Shown piece by piece: positions 37,618 to 47,724 of a DNA stretch of 64,000 nt (position 1 is the stretch's first letter; each line of letters opens with the position of its first letter). A program made the translations under genes and the position numbers. The DNA lies in contig CATOSM010000001.1 of the NCBI GenBank assembly GCA_951812645.1, positions 1,653,560 through 1,717,559 of the forward strand. The letters are read 5' to 3'. The stretch is from an uncultured Candidatus Nitrosopumilus sp. Lineage in GTDB: Archaea; Thermoproteota; Nitrososphaeria; Nitrososphaerales; Nitrosopumilaceae. The notes beneath the pieces are model-generated. The model worked only from the letters and a program-made list of their open reading frames with translations, did not search any database and was not told the origin of the DNA.

Positions 37618-37847
37618 TGGATGCAGTGTTTTCCATTCCCATGTTTTGTGGTTGAAATTTTGGCGAGAGCACAATGTGTTAGGGATATAGCTATGATGTC
37701 ATTTATCAGACCCACGTGTAAAGAATGGAACCATACATATCTAGAAAAATAAATAAAATGTCTGGAAATTATTTGATATAAATGACGTAAAATAATTTCT
37801 CCTAAGCAACTTGGTTATGATGAATGAAAAAATCATAAACCTATACT

Positions 37848-38723
37848 CAACTCATCTTAAAACTAACCCTTTAGACAATATTTGATGATCATTTGGATCC
37901 ATGAACTGTTAATTTCCAAACTATATATGAAATTCACTGAGATAACAGACAAACAATGGGACATGATGGAACCGTTGTTGCCAAAACCTGCCGCCACAGG
38001 ACGCCCAAGAAGCAACGACCGAACGGTTTTAAATGGAATCATCTGCGTGCTGGTTTCCGGATGCAGATGGAGTGAGATGCCAAAAACATGCGGTGATGAC
38101 TCAACTGCCAATCCAATGCCAAGAAGATGGCAGGAGTTTGAGATATGAAAAAAGATTTTGGGACGTGCAATCAAATCCGCACGTAAATCAGGCAGGATTG
38201 ACCTGCAAAAAATTTCAATTGGTTCATCATCAGTTCCCTCTAAAAAAGGGGTGGTGTGATCGGATTTGACGGTTTTAAGAGAATCACAGGCACGAAATCA
38301 TATGTTGCAGTGGATGGTACCGGCTTGCCAATATCAACTGTAATTAGCCCTGCAGACATTCACGACAGTACGAAATTTGCAGACGTGATGGAATCAATTT
38401 CAGATTTCGTGGATGATTCCATGATGGAACAAATAGTTTCAGTCTATGCAGACAGGGGATGCGATTCAAAGTCAGTCCGCAGTTATGTAAGATCAAGAAA
38501 CATCATTCCATGCATTCCTTTTAGAAAAAACAGCAGGACGGCAGATGATGATGCAGGCAAGGACAGTTACAACGGACAAGGTTTGTAGTGGAGAGGTTCT
38601 TTGCCTGGCTGAAAAACGGGTTTCACAGAACAAGAATCAGATGTGAGAGAAACGCAGGAAATTATCTCGGGCTCGTTAGCATTGCGTCATTTTTGATGTA
38701 TTGCAGGGTTTTAGGATGAGTTG
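37848..38723 (+). mobile_element. IS-B copy 4, transposase dead
   Basis: An 876-bp element with ends CAACTCATCTTAAAACT and the complement of CAACTCATCCTAAAACC. It is flanked by ACT on both sides, a possible 3-bp target duplication. Frame A starts correctly (IWIHELLISKLYMKFTEITD) but a TGA replaces the Trp codon after RWQEFEI. Frame B is cut near YNGQGL by a small deletion. It cannot encode a whole transposase. Confidence 0.8.
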
Positions 38724-39161
38724 ACTGTATTTTTCTTTATAGTAGGATTCAATATTTTGAAATTTATCCGAATTTTCGATCATGTCTAAAAGAGGCTTCT
38801 AAGATTGATTTGTAATGTATCGACTTCTTCATAAATTCGAATATTCTCGTCATGAATTACATCATTTCTTTTTTCATAGTATAATTCGTAAGATTTAGTA
38901 TACCTTCGATCACCACTAGATAGAATTGCGGAATGTTCTCCAAATTTTTTCTTTTTTTGCTGTTCTCTTTTTTTCAAAAGTATTTTTTCTAGTCCAATTA
39001 AATAATCAACTCGTCTCAAAACCTAATGCAAGACGATTTCATACCCGGGGGCAAAACCCGCATCCCGGACAGATCAGGGTAAAATGCAGCGCAGTTGAAT
39101 CAAAAACAAACGGCCTCTGCAGAACCGACAGTTTATTAACCCCTCTGATCACAGGTATACC
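38724..39161. other. HEPN-like fragment and solo IS end
   Basis: The minus-strand frame 39019-38786 (77 codons) reads LIGLEKILLKKREQQKKKKF, then YEKRNDVIHDENIRIYEEVD. The RNDVIH part matches the R-x4-H motif of HEPN RNases. Its N-terminal end comes from an IS-like terminus at 39007 (CAACTCGTCTCAAAACC), so the gene is a fragment between two IS ends. From about 39030 the sequence is the conserved upstream region of the beta-helix family. Confidence 0.45.
39132..39139 (+). promoter_or_regulatory. TATA-like box of beta-helix gene
   Basis: TTTATTAA 30 bases before the ATG at 39162. The flanking 130 bases are closely related to those before the gene at 9543. Confidence 0.6.
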
Positions 39162-40817
39162 ATGAGAAAATTCACCGCCTTACAATATACGATATTTATG
39201 GTTGCCGCACTGGCCATGCTGGTTGCGGTTCCTTCCGCATATGCAGCTACGGTCAATGTGGATGCATCATGTCAGGATGACGATAACGATGGCACATGCA
39301 ATGACGGAACGACATTCAAGAATCCTCGTGCGGCATTTACGGCCGCAAATCGAGGCGATGTCATAGTCATCGCCGATGGCAGATATCTTGACAGTGTGAA
39401 TGATTACATTGTACTAAACAAACCTATCACACTAAAGTCTACAAATGGCGACCATGCCCAGGATGACGTGATCTTTAACGGCACCGGAATCCGGATAAAC
39501 GCAGACAATGTAAAGGTTCAGGGAATCGAGATTGTAGATGCGAGATCGCATGGAATATTTGTCGATCCGACCAGATCCAACATTGTTGTTGAGAACAACT
39601 ACGTCAACAATACGCACAGACAGGGCATAACAGGCGTTGGCAGTTCTGGTAATCCGCTATCGGTTAACATAACTGGCAATACCTTTGAGCATATCGGGTA
39701 CAATGCACCTGATGGTAAAAAGCCGCTGTTTGCAAACGGCGACAAGGCCTCACAGCATGACATGACTGCGATAATCTTTACGTGGCTTGCCAACTCTGAA
39801 ATATCAGGAAACACGATTGACAAGACAACCTGGTCCGGAATAAACCTGGGCAGGGTGACAGGCCTGACAATCTCAGACAACACAATCACTGACGTGCCAA
39901 AGAACGGAATACAGATTGCACACAAGGAAAGTGTCAACAATACGATATCCGGCAACACCATAACCAATGCAACCTTTGCCGATTCAAAACACAGAGGCGG
40001 CGCCTTAATTGCAGACAATCTAAAGGGCGCAATCAGCCTTTCATCCTCACTTGATACTCTGGTAGAGAATAATGTTATCAGAGACAGCAGAAACGGTGTA
40101 ATTCTATGTGATGGGGACTGCCATGCGACAACATTCAAGCAGCTTGATGGTAACTCCTATTCGGGCAAGCCCACTGCAAATGTGACAAAGAACACGTTTG
40201 TTGACCTGCGCGAAAAACACATCATCAACGCCGTTGCAGACTATGTCCTTGTTGCAACGCACAACTATTACGGGACAGCAGCGCCTGACTTTACGGCAAT
40301 ATTGTCCGGCGATATACATTACAATCCATACTATAACGATCCGGAACTCCAGGTGCTTGTAGATAAAACAGGGACGGTACAAAAGTCAACTGCGGACCTT
40401 GACGTGTCACCGGTGTGCTCCATATCCCTTGGAACCTACATCATTGACTTTGCAGGCGCAAAATACGGCGCCACGTCTCCTATTGTCCAAAACCAAATCA
40501 AGAATGCCGGCAACCAGGATATTGGGTCAATAAAGTTTACCTCTACCGGATGGCTAAAGCCTGACAAAACTCCCCTTTCCAATGCCGTATCCAGGGTCGG
40601 CACCAATGTCGGCGATGCGACATCCTATGCCCCCATCACCGCTGATCCGAACGGCGTCAACTTTGATGATACCGACTTTATCGGACCAAACACGCTTCCA
40701 ACCTCGGGATCCTCCGGTTCTGCATCGGTCGGCTTTGTGCTTGACCTTAGCCGCGTTGCAACGGGCGCCGAGACCACCATCACGGAATCCGTAACCTATT
40801 CTGCAAGCTGCAGCTAG
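39162..40817 (+). CDS. Secreted right-handed beta-helix surface protein (copy 1)
   Basis: A 551-residue protein whose signal peptide is identical to that of the gene at 9543. An acidic Cys-containing segment (DDDNDGTCNDGTTF) follows, then beta-helix rungs with substitutions relative to the 9543 gene (IFVDPTRSNIVVENNYVNNT against IHVSGPRSDIAVENNYVNNT). The C-terminal domain (CSISLGTYIIDFAGAKYGA to SYSASCS-like end) is almost identical. Variation is concentrated in the N-terminal third and in short C-terminal patches (FDDTDFIGPNTLPTSGSS). An exact copy is at 53845. Confidence 0.87.
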   Translation: MRKFTALQYTIFMVAALAMLVAVPSAYAATVNVDASCQDDDNDGTCNDGTTFKNPRAAFTAANRGDVIVIADGRYLDSVNDYIVLNKPITLKSTNGDHAQDDVIFNGTGIRINADNVKVQGIEIVDARSHGIFVDPTRSNIVVENNYVNNTHRQGITGVGSSGNPLSVNITGNTFEHIGYNAPDGKKPLFANGDKASQHDMTAIIFTWLANSEISGNTIDKTTWSGINLGRVTGLTISDNTITDVPKNGIQIAHKESVNNTISGNTITNATFADSKHRGGALIADNLKGAISLSSSLDTLVENNVIRDSRNGVILCDGDCHATTFKQLDGNSYSGKPTANVTKNTFVDLREKHIINAVADYVLVATHNYYGTAAPDFTAILSGDIHYNPYYNDPELQVLVDKTGTVQKSTADLDVSPVCSISLGTYIIDFAGAKYGATSPIVQNQIKNAGNQDIGSIKFTSTGWLKPDKTPLSNAVSRVGTNVGDATSYAPITADPNGVNFDDTDFIGPNTLPTSGSSGSASVGFVLDLSRVATGAETTITESVTYSASCS

Positions 40818-40927
40818 GAATCGGACCGCATGGCCCCAAGGTACGGCAGCCATATTTTCCCCTTTACCATGATGTCTGCGGATGCCGCAATATGGTATGT
40901 CACGGACTCGCTTGGGAAAAACATAAC

Positions 40928-41600
40928 CGACCCATCCCAATACTCTTCAATACATCATGATGCATGTCAGGCAGGACTCATCCCGGATGATTCCCACATT
41001 TCTTTTCATACCCTGCTACAGTTCTTCTCAACCAGTACCTGAGCCAGGCAAGGAAACCTCTCAACGGCAAACCCTGCCTTGCTGTACCAGTTTTGTACTT
41101 CCCTGGCACAGCGAATCTGGAATTTTTCCTGTAGGGAATGCAGCAATTAATTTTATGACCTCTCGGATAGTTTCTGATGTATACCGGATCATAACCCCCC
41201 CCTTTTTGCCAGCAACTGATGAATATGGAAAAGGATTCCGTCATAACCAATCAAATCCGCACACAGGGAGGGACGGATTTGCCTGCAAAAAATTTTCAGT
41301 TGATTCATCCTTTTTGCCGCAGTCCTGAGAATCTCAGATATGCAGTGGATTTTGAACCGTATCTGTCCGGCATGTCTGCCCCCTGCAACCGGCTGTTAGG
41401 ACAAACAAAATTCCGTTGATTGTGTTTCTGTCATTGCATCCTGGCCTGCCAGTTTTGGCATGCTTTGGCAGATGTGATAGAACCGTTCCATTGAATGCCT
41501 GGCATTTCTTTGTGAATCATGAAGGATGCATCAGCAGAGTAATTCTTGGATCCAGATTATAATGAATTGTTTACAAAATGATCGGTTTTAGGATGAGTTG
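40928..41600 (-). mobile_element. IS-A copy 6, degenerate
   Basis: A shortened (about 670 bp), frameshifted relative of IS-A with a decayed left end (GACCCATCCCAATACTC) and a good right end (GGTTTTAGGATGAGTTG). Fragments such as ERFLAWLRYWLRRT-like and DRYGSKSTAYLRFS-like sequence are seen in several frames. Its right end is the right border of the 6.6-kb duplication. Confidence 0.7.
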
Positions 41601-42297
41601 TAGAATTTTTTGAGATAATCTGTCCCCTCTTCTTCATCAAAAAGTGCTAATTTTGATTTAACGTCATTAACAAGTTCATCAACCGTATATATATCGCTTT
41701 CAATCTTAGTACTTACAATAACGTCACTGTTTTCCTTAAATTTATGATATGTTGTATCCATTGTAGTTATCTTTTGCTGAGTGCTTAATTGTGGCAACAT
41801 AGTAGAAATTGGCTTTGATTTTTGAGACAGTTTTTTTGATTTTTCTACTTTTTCATAATCAATTTGATCTAAAATAAAGCTATAATCTTTTTCTTTTTGA
41901 ATTTGATAACTCTGAATTCTTTTTTCAAATGCCATTACTTCAAAAACCAGTTCTTTTATTGCGGAACTCCATTTAGCATGATTGTACACAGTTACCACAG
42001 GTTGATCATGTTCATATTCAGAAAGTGCTCTCAACCCACGTCTAACACTTGTGAAATTGATAATTTTGAATTGAAAGCTCTTTCTTTATGAGGAACAATT
42101 TGAAAAACATTTTTCACATCCCAACCTTCAGTGAGCATAGAAACTGAAATCATCCATTCAACTTTATTGGATTTATTATCAACGGATTTTTGAATTGAAA
42201 AATTTTCTGCATGTTTAGGACTAGACGTCACAACCAGAATTTTCTGATCAAGCGAAAGATTTTCTTTTTTTATAAGTCTTTTAATTTTAAAGATAAG

Positions 42298-43175
42298 CAA
42301 CTCATCCTAAAACCGATCATTTTGTAAATAATTCATGACAATCGGGATCCAAGAATGACCCTGCCGATGTATCTTTCATGATTCACAAAGAAATGTCAGA
42401 CACTCGATGGAACACGGTTGCATCACATCTGCCAAAGCCTGCAAAAACCGGAAGGCCAAGATGCAATGACAGAAACACAATCAACGGAATTTTGTTTGTC
42501 CTAACAACCGGCTGCAGGTGGGCAGACATGCCGGACAGATACGGCTCAAAATCCACCGCGCATCTGAGATTCTCAGAGCTGCAGCAAAAGGGAATATGGA
42601 AAAGGATTCTGTCAGGACTGATCAAATCCGCACACAGACAGGGAAAAATCAACCTGGAAAAAATATCGATTGATTCATCATCAATTGCCGCCAAAAAAGG
42701 GGGGACAAAATAGGATATGACGGGTTCAAGAAGATCCTAGGCACAAAAATACACGTTGCAGTAGACAGGACAGGACTGCCAATCCCAATCAGGTCCAGCC
42801 CTGCAAATGTCCATGACAGTACAAAATTCATCGATGTGTTGGAAAACATCTCAGAACTTGTAGATGATGGTTTGATACGGCAGATCATCTCAGTGTATGC
42901 CGACAGGGGATACGATGCGGCATACATCAGAGACTATCTGAGATCCCATGGGATTGACTGTTGCATTCCATACAAAAAGAACTCAAGGAACGTTGCACAA
43001 AACAGGAACCAAAGACATTATGGCAAGACAAGGTTTGTCGTAGAGCGGTTCCTTGCCTGGCTCAAGTGCGGACTTCACAGGACGGCAGTCAGATACGAAA
43101 GGAACTGTGACAACTATCTCGGGTTTGTGTATCTGGCATGCGTCATGATGTATTGGAGGGTTTTAGGATAAGTTG
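42298..43175 (+). mobile_element. IS-A copy 4 (IS5 family), inserted in the helicase gene
   Basis: An 878-bp element with ends CAACTCATCCTAAAACC and the complement of CAACTTATCCTAAAACC, in the opposite orientation to most copies. Frame A 42378-42713 and frame B to 43171 (YADRGYDAAYIRDYLRSHGI, ERFLAWLKCGLHRT) join at the A6G6 tract near 42693-42704. Both frames look undamaged, so this may be an active copy. Confidence 0.9.
42378..43171 (+). CDS. IS5-family transposase OrfAB (IS-A copy 4), -1 frameshift
   Basis: The DUF4096 domain (SDTRWNTVASHLPKPAKTGR) in frame A is followed, after a -1 shift on A6G6, by the DDE domain: [30 protein letters not shown], and the Glu-containing ERFLAWLKCGL. Frame A otherwise ends shortly after the tract, at KKGGTK. 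Confidence 0.8.
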
Positions 43176-43255
43176 AAGGTTTCAGCACTAGTAATTTTTT
43201 GGGTAACTAAAATTATAATTGATTTTAATTTAGAATATTCTTTTTGGTTATTTTT

Positions 43256-43294
43256 ATGATTATTGTAAATGATTATTGTAAATGATTATTGTAA
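43256..43294. repeat. 13-bp tandem repeat, 3 units plus partial
   Basis: ATGATTATTGTAA is repeated three times, followed by ATGATT. It lies between the IS-A insertion and the helicase fragment. Confidence 0.85.
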
Positions 43295-43681
43295 ATGATT
43301 TCAAATTTTTCTCGTTCGTTAATTGCAGTATCTTTTTGAACATAACTAATTTTTTTAATTACAAAATTTCCAGATTTTTCCCCAGTCATTGCATCCATTA
43401 TATTGTATTTGTAAATTATATCACTGTCGTAATTATTTCCCATATGGGGAGTTCCTGACAAATTAACAATAAACTGAAAATTAAATTTTGAATCTAAAAA
43501 AACTCTCCATTTTTTACTTGTTTTTTCAGTTACACTGATTTCATCTTTTGGATTCATTAAATGGTAAGATTCATCATTTACGATTAAAGTGGATTCTCCA
43601 CAATATGCTAGAGAATCAGTAATGTATGTACATTTTTCCTTCTTTGCGATTAGAAGAGTATTCCTTAACTTCAGCAGATAG

Positions 43682-43900
43682 TCATTCAAATTCTGGATTG
43701 TTAGGACTTCCTTGTATCATCAACTTACCATTATTGTAATATGTGATAGTTATTTTACCATCTGGAGTATCAATTTGTAAAGATTGTTTTGTACCGGGTT
43801 GAGCATCCATGTCTTTCCAGTTAGATCTTTCCTTAATTTTTCCCCTTAGATTGAAAAACTTACTTTCCTTAAAACCTTTAATCACAACATATGATTTCAA
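43682..43900 (-). CDS. Small hypothetical protein upstream of helicase remnant
   Basis: A 72-residue protein with a beta-rich C-terminal part (GKITITYYNNGKLMIQGSPN), resembling the small substrate-binding domains that precede RNase HIII or related nucleases. It overlaps the helicase fragment by 8 bases. It may be an N-terminal remnant of a larger gene or a separate small gene. Confidence 0.4.
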   Translation of the reverse strand: MKSYVVIKGFKESKFFNLRGKIKERSNWKDMDAQPGTKQSLQIDTPDGKITITYYNNGKLMIQGSPNNPEFE

Positions 43901-44024
43901 AATGATGTAGAACTATTATCATGAATAGTAATTAACATTTAGGTTATTTTGAAAATTAGCAATCTTAAAGAAAATTTTCACATCTACCAGCTAGGCCTAC
44001 AAGTTGGGTCTATGCTTAACCGAA

Positions 44025-44236
44025 TTATATAAACTTGATAATTGCAACACATGCAGTAGCAGTACCAATTCCTTTAAACAATGTAATAATTCTAACATAT
44101 TCCAAACTCTTTTGCCAATCTGCTGGCAATGTTTCGTCTCCTAAAAAGTACCAACTTGCTGCAAATACAATCCATGAACTGTACAAACGATAATTAACAA
44201 TACAAATAATGTTGTAACTAAACTTACATCAGCCAT
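44025..44236 (-). pseudogene. Small membrane protein, frameshifted
   Basis: The minus strand starts MADVSLVTTLFVLLIIVCTV (a transmembrane helix). After a frame change it continues WIVFAASWYFLGDETLPADW and YVRIITLFKGIGTATACVAI to a stop. The two parts together give a protein of about 70 residues with two or three membrane helices, broken by one indel. No family recognised. Confidence 0.45.
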
Positions 44237-44308
44237 GATCGATCCTTTTTACTGGCATGGATAAGGAGTTCTATCCTATGCTCAGTATAAGCACAGACCT
44301 CTGAAGTT

Positions 44309-45229
44309 TTAGACATCATTTTGACCTGAAAGATATCTCAGGTGATTTTTAGAAAAATTTAGACCTAATTTTTGGAAATTTTTAGTAGATATCCGTTGTT
44401 TTACATTATTACATACATCAGGGTCATCTAGATTAGATATCAGAAGATTAGATACAACAACTAAACTAATATCCATAATTATTCTAAGAGTTTCCAAATA
44501 TTCATCCAAATGATTTTTTAAAATTTTTTTATCAGTAAATGGTTTGTATTCTTTATCATGTAGTACTAATCGTCCCACATCAATATTGCCAGGATAAACA
44601 TGTACATCACGTGATAATTTACCGTATAGTTTTCTAATCCGAATGAATGGATTTTCTATTCCTTGGAGTAAATCCCAATGTAATAATTTCTCCAACATAA
44701 AAGAAAAGGTAGGCATATTATTTTGTATTGGAATAAAATTCCCTAATTCATCAAGAAGAGAAATAGGTTCTTTTTCTAATTTTTCTTCTAATTGCGGATT
44801 TTCTTTGATTTTCTCATCAAGAAAACATTTTATTTTTTTATTTCTCTTATCTTTGGACCATGTGTAATGATTTGTTCTGTATTGTTTATGAGACAAACAG
44901 TCAAGAAAGGTTCCCTGAATTAAAAGCTCAAGAATTGATCGTAAGTTAATGAACGCTGCATTGTAATGAGCTGATAAAGCATCTAAAGAAGATCTATGAG
45001 CTAAGAAAAAAATTTCTTCACAATAAAGAAAAAAAACCATATTTTGTTTGAAGGAATAATTGGATTTACGTGGAATCAGCATGCCAGTGAATAAAATAAA
45101 TTCATGAATCGAATCATGTGAACTTTGTGCCAAATCAAAATTAGTTTTTAATGAATTAATGATTTGTGGAAGCATTAATTCTTCTTTAATGTGTTCAAAT
45201 GTTTTGTTTATCGAATCGTCAGGTTCCAT
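44309..45229 (-). CDS. Hypothetical protein, HEPN/DUF5677-like
   Basis: A 306-residue, all-helical protein. It has AALSAHYNA-type helices (RSSLDALSAHYNAAFINLRS, then ILELLIQG) and IRKLYGKLSRDVHVYPGNID, a motif seen in HEPN-like and DUF5677 proteins, which occur in RM and other defence loci. No membrane segments. It stands alone between the broken helicase and the second RM system, suggesting a defence link by context only. Confidence 0.5.
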   Translation of the reverse strand: MEPDDSINKTFEHIKEELMLPQIINSLKTNFDLAQSSHDSIHEFILFTGMLIPRKSNYSFKQNMVFFLYCEEIFFLAHRSSLDALSAHYNAAFINLRSILELLIQGTFLDCLSHKQYRTNHYTWSKDKRNKKIKCFLDEKIKENPQLEEKLEKEPISLLDELGNFIPIQNNMPTFSFMLEKLLHWDLLQGIENPFIRIRKLYGKLSRDVHVYPGNIDVGRLVLHDKEYKPFTDKKILKNHLDEYLETLRIIMDISLVVVSNLLISNLDDPDVCNNVKQRISTKNFQKLGLNFSKNHLRYLSGQNDV

Positions 45230-45409
45230 TCAATCATCTAGATTTCACATATTTAATTTCATCATATAAAAATTTAATGAGATCTTTTGTAGAAGAACAA
45301 TACTTTGGTCAAAACTGGGCAGTTTCTCATACACTGTTCAATCTTCGTGTCATTTCTCGATTTTCAATCTAATGTTCAATTAGGGTGATGGGTGTTAAGT
45401 TAGGGTGAT

Positions 45410-45709
45410 TTATTCATTAACTGTAAATTCAAAAAGTCCCTTCTTGCCTTGAGTAATTTTTAATTCATCATTTTCTCTGAACTGATGTTTCTCATATAAT
45501 TGGGTCAGCATTATGCAATCCTTGTTATTCACTTTCATATCGTATGTTTTTCCTTTGAATCTTACTTTGAATGTTACATCTTTTTCTGGAAATTCTTCTC
45601 TAATTGTCTTTGGCAACCCTACATACTTGTATTTGGATTCACTGGCAGACAAATTCTTTGTAAAATTAACAACTATTATCCAATCACCTTTTCTCTGTTT
45701 GAGAAACAC
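45410..45709 (-). CDS. Small protein at the 3' end of the MvaI-type RM operon
   Basis: A 99-residue frame that begins within the last codons of the nuclease gene in another frame. KYKYVGLPKTIREEFPEKDV, then TFKVRFKGKTYDMKVNNKDC and NDELKITQGKKGLF resemble a small beta-barrel DNA-binding protein, with a vague AbrB-like flavour (LPKTIREEF...DELKI). It occupies the same operon position as the wHTH gene in the first RM locus. Confidence 0.5.
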   Translation of the reverse strand: MFLKQRKGDWIIVVNFTKNLSASESKYKYVGLPKTIREEFPEKDVTFKVRFKGKTYDMKVNNKDCIMLTQLYEKHQFRENDELKITQGKKGLFEFTVNE

Positions 45710-46389
45710 AAGTCAAGATTGTCTGGAAATACTCTAAATGCAGTTCCATGATCGTGAGGTCTGCCATTGGGATATTGACCGATTCTTATGTCTACTAGAA
45801 TTTTACCCTTTTTTAGTAATTTAATAAAATTATCAAAATCAAATCCATTCATCAACCATGCCTCATTATAATGAAATTCCTCGTCTTTACCACTACCTTT
45901 AGAATCAGCTTTGACATACAAAAGATTTTGTGGGTACTTGCGATTAAATGCAATTTCCAATTCTTGTTTTTCCCAGTATGGTGTTTCCATATCACCATAA
46001 TCACAATGATCAATCTCTATTCTGGAATCATTTACAGTTATCATAAAACCATCATTGCCATAAAGCATATTTCTTGAAACTGCATCAAATGTAGTGTGTA
46101 ACTTTTTTCTGCCATTATCAGATTTATGACCAAACCTTTCCAATAATTTCACATTTATTTTTTCAGGCATTGGTGCTTTTGTGAACAGTGTAAGCATACT
46201 TGGTGAACCTTTTCTTGCTGATTTTAATTCTGTAAAATGTCCGTTAGGACCTGGAATATTATTTTCCTCAATACCCAACAAATCCTCTAATGTCTTACCA
46301 ATACCAGTATTGTTACTTCTATGGGTTGTTACAAATCCTGATTCACTGACTTTTTTTAGATCTACAAGAAGCTCGTCGTATCCTTTCAC
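45676..46389 (-). CDS. Type II restriction endonuclease, MvaI/BcnI family
   Basis: A 237-residue protein. The family signature TGIGKTLEDLLGIEENN is at residues 28-44, followed by GHFTELKSARKGSP with the catalytic E-L-K (about 54-56). The C-terminal motif is GRPHDHGTAFRV. Members are monomeric nickase-like enzymes cutting CCWGG or CCSGG; the exact sequence here cannot be deduced. It follows the methylase gene closely. Length fits the family, and it appears intact. Confidence 0.85.
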   Translation of the reverse strand: MKGYDELLVDLKKVSESGFVTTHRSNNTGIGKTLEDLLGIEENNIPGPNGHFTELKSARKGSPSMLTLFTKAPMPEKINVKLLERFGHKSDNGRKKLHTTFDAVSRNMLYGNDGFMITVNDSRIEIDHCDYGDMETPYWEKQELEIAFNRKYPQNLLYVKADSKGSGKDEEFHYNEAWLMNGFDFDNFIKLLKKGKILVDIRIGQYPNGRPHDHGTAFRVFPDNLDLCFSNREKVIG

Positions 46390-46397
46390 AAATCAGC

Positions 46398-47717
46398 TCA
46401 ATATTTCATAATAATAATACTTTCCCTGGTCATAGTTTTACCTGTCTTTTTTGTGACGTTCTCAGGTGCATTCTTTGAGGGCATTGATTTGTTTGGTATG
46501 TTTCTATGAATTATCTTATCTACATTGAACCCATATTTCATCCCTAATTCAATGGTAATCAGGTCAGTTGGTATGACTACGCGTCTTACTGTTCTGTTTG
46601 CCACAACAAAACAGCAATAACTTTTCTTAGGAACTAGATTCTGAGATATTTCATTCAAGCACTTGTCTAAATCATAAAAGAATGAATATACTGCCTCTGT
46701 TCTGCATGGTTTTTTGTTTTTTGTAAGTTCAATGTCATTTTTCCTAACCTTGTCTAGTGTCGTGTTTAGCATTACAGAACCTAAATCCCCGCCTGTTTTG
46801 TACTGACCACCCAAGCCAACAGAATCAACGGTTAATGCCTTTTCTTTGGGTAACTCTAACCAAAGGCTGGAATGCTTTGAGAATTGACCATAAGCTACGG
46901 TGGTTCCATGATCACCATAAGGTGGTGAGGTTACCACAAGATGAACTTTTTTGTCCTGTAGTATGTTGTTGTTAATTTTTTCAAGATTACCTGTAATGTC
47001 TCTCGAATCTCCCAACAGTATGTGGGCTTTGCCTTTAGGCATCGCATTAACCATCCCAGTCATTTTAGTTATGTTGTTTTCTGCAATTTGTTTGAACATA
47101 TCCATTGGCTGTGGGTTAAATTCTATTTTGTCTGAATCTGAAATTCTATGAATTTTCCAAGCACCATTACGTTGATAGCTTGATTTTCTAACTGTCAAAG
47201 AGAAACATATTTTGAAAAAATCCCTTACATCCTCATCACGAATCTCAAAGACATTATGTTTTAGAATGGAAAGTATTTTTATTGTATCTGGTTTGTACCA
47301 ATTTTCAACATCTAGTTTGTTTGGAAGACATTCCAAATGATATTCTTTGTTAAGATAATCTCTGGATGAGTTTGAAAGTATTCCTGTCAGTATCGGATTC
47401 AAGTCTTTGTGTATCGGTGTTGTCTTTACGTTTGAAAGCAACGTGGCAAAGGGGTTTATGTCAATTCCAATAGATTGGTTTCCGTGCATCATTGCTTCAA
47501 GCAGGACGCCACCTGAACCCATAAACGGGTCAAGAACAACATCGGTTTTATCTTTGGAATATTTTTCAATGATCTGTTTTGCAATTTCCGGATGCATACG
47601 TGCAGGGTACAAATGCAAGGCATGGGTATATTTTTTGGTGCTAACATTTGCAAACGTCCATTCCATTTTTTGCAATTGTGATTTGTACAGAAATTCAGTA
47701 TTTGTAACTTGTGCCAT
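46398..47717 (-). CDS. N4-cytosine DNA methyltransferase of the MvaI-type system
   Basis: A 439-residue protein. Motif I VVLDPFMGSGGVLLEAM is at about 60-76, catalytic motif IV VVTSPPYGDHGTTVAYGQFS at 261-280 (SPPY is typical of N4-cytosine enzymes), and the late segment is GGQYKTGGDLGSVML. The order motif I then IV fits permuted cytosine-N4 methylases. It protects sites of the adjacent MvaI/BcnI-like nuclease. The start is 7 bases after the AbrB-type gene. Confidence 0.88.
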   Translation of the reverse strand: MAQVTNTEFLYKSQLQKMEWTFANVSTKKYTHALHLYPARMHPEIAKQIIEKYSKDKTDVVLDPFMGSGGVLLEAMMHGNQSIGIDINPFATLLSNVKTTPIHKDLNPILTGILSNSSRDYLNKEYHLECLPNKLDVENWYKPDTIKILSILKHNVFEIRDEDVRDFFKICFSLTVRKSSYQRNGAWKIHRISDSDKIEFNPQPMDMFKQIAENNITKMTGMVNAMPKGKAHILLGDSRDITGNLEKINNNILQDKKVHLVVTSPPYGDHGTTVAYGQFSKHSSLWLELPKEKALTVDSVGLGGQYKTGGDLGSVMLNTTLDKVRKNDIELTKNKKPCRTEAVYSFFYDLDKCLNEISQNLVPKKSYCCFVVANRTVRRVVIPTDLITIELGMKYGFNVDKIIHRNIPNKSMPSKNAPENVTKKTGKTMTRESIIIMKY

Positions 47718-47724
47718 CAGCCGA

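Larger units (their letters stand above)
34988..41600. repeat. Large direct repeat, copy 1 (6.6 kb)
   Basis: This segment recurs at 49671-56283 with a constant offset of 14683 bases. All encoded proteins compared are identical, including the pseudogenes. It begins in codon 123 of pdxS and ends exactly at the outer base of an IS-A terminal repeat. Confidence 0.95.
41588..43689 (-). pseudogene. Restriction helicase (type III Res-like), broken by IS-A
   Basis: Pieces in order on the minus strand: 43689-43273 (TLIVNDESYHLMN as DEAH-like box; NFQFIVNLSGTPHMGNNYD as the SGTP motif), an IS-A insertion at 42298-43175, then 42300-42031 (KILVVTSSPKHAENF; SMLTEGWDVKNVFQIVPHKE, motif VI region) and 42034-41588. 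The last piece is cut by the terminus of IS-A copy 6, giving the artificial end YNSS. The helicase subunit of a type III or related restriction enzyme is thus dead. Confidence 0.75.

Noticed and set aside
36200..37850. Replication origin next to orc1/cdc6
   Set aside because: The gaps before and after the gene are short and show no repeated origin-recognition boxes or clear duplex-unwinding element beyond ordinary AT-richness.
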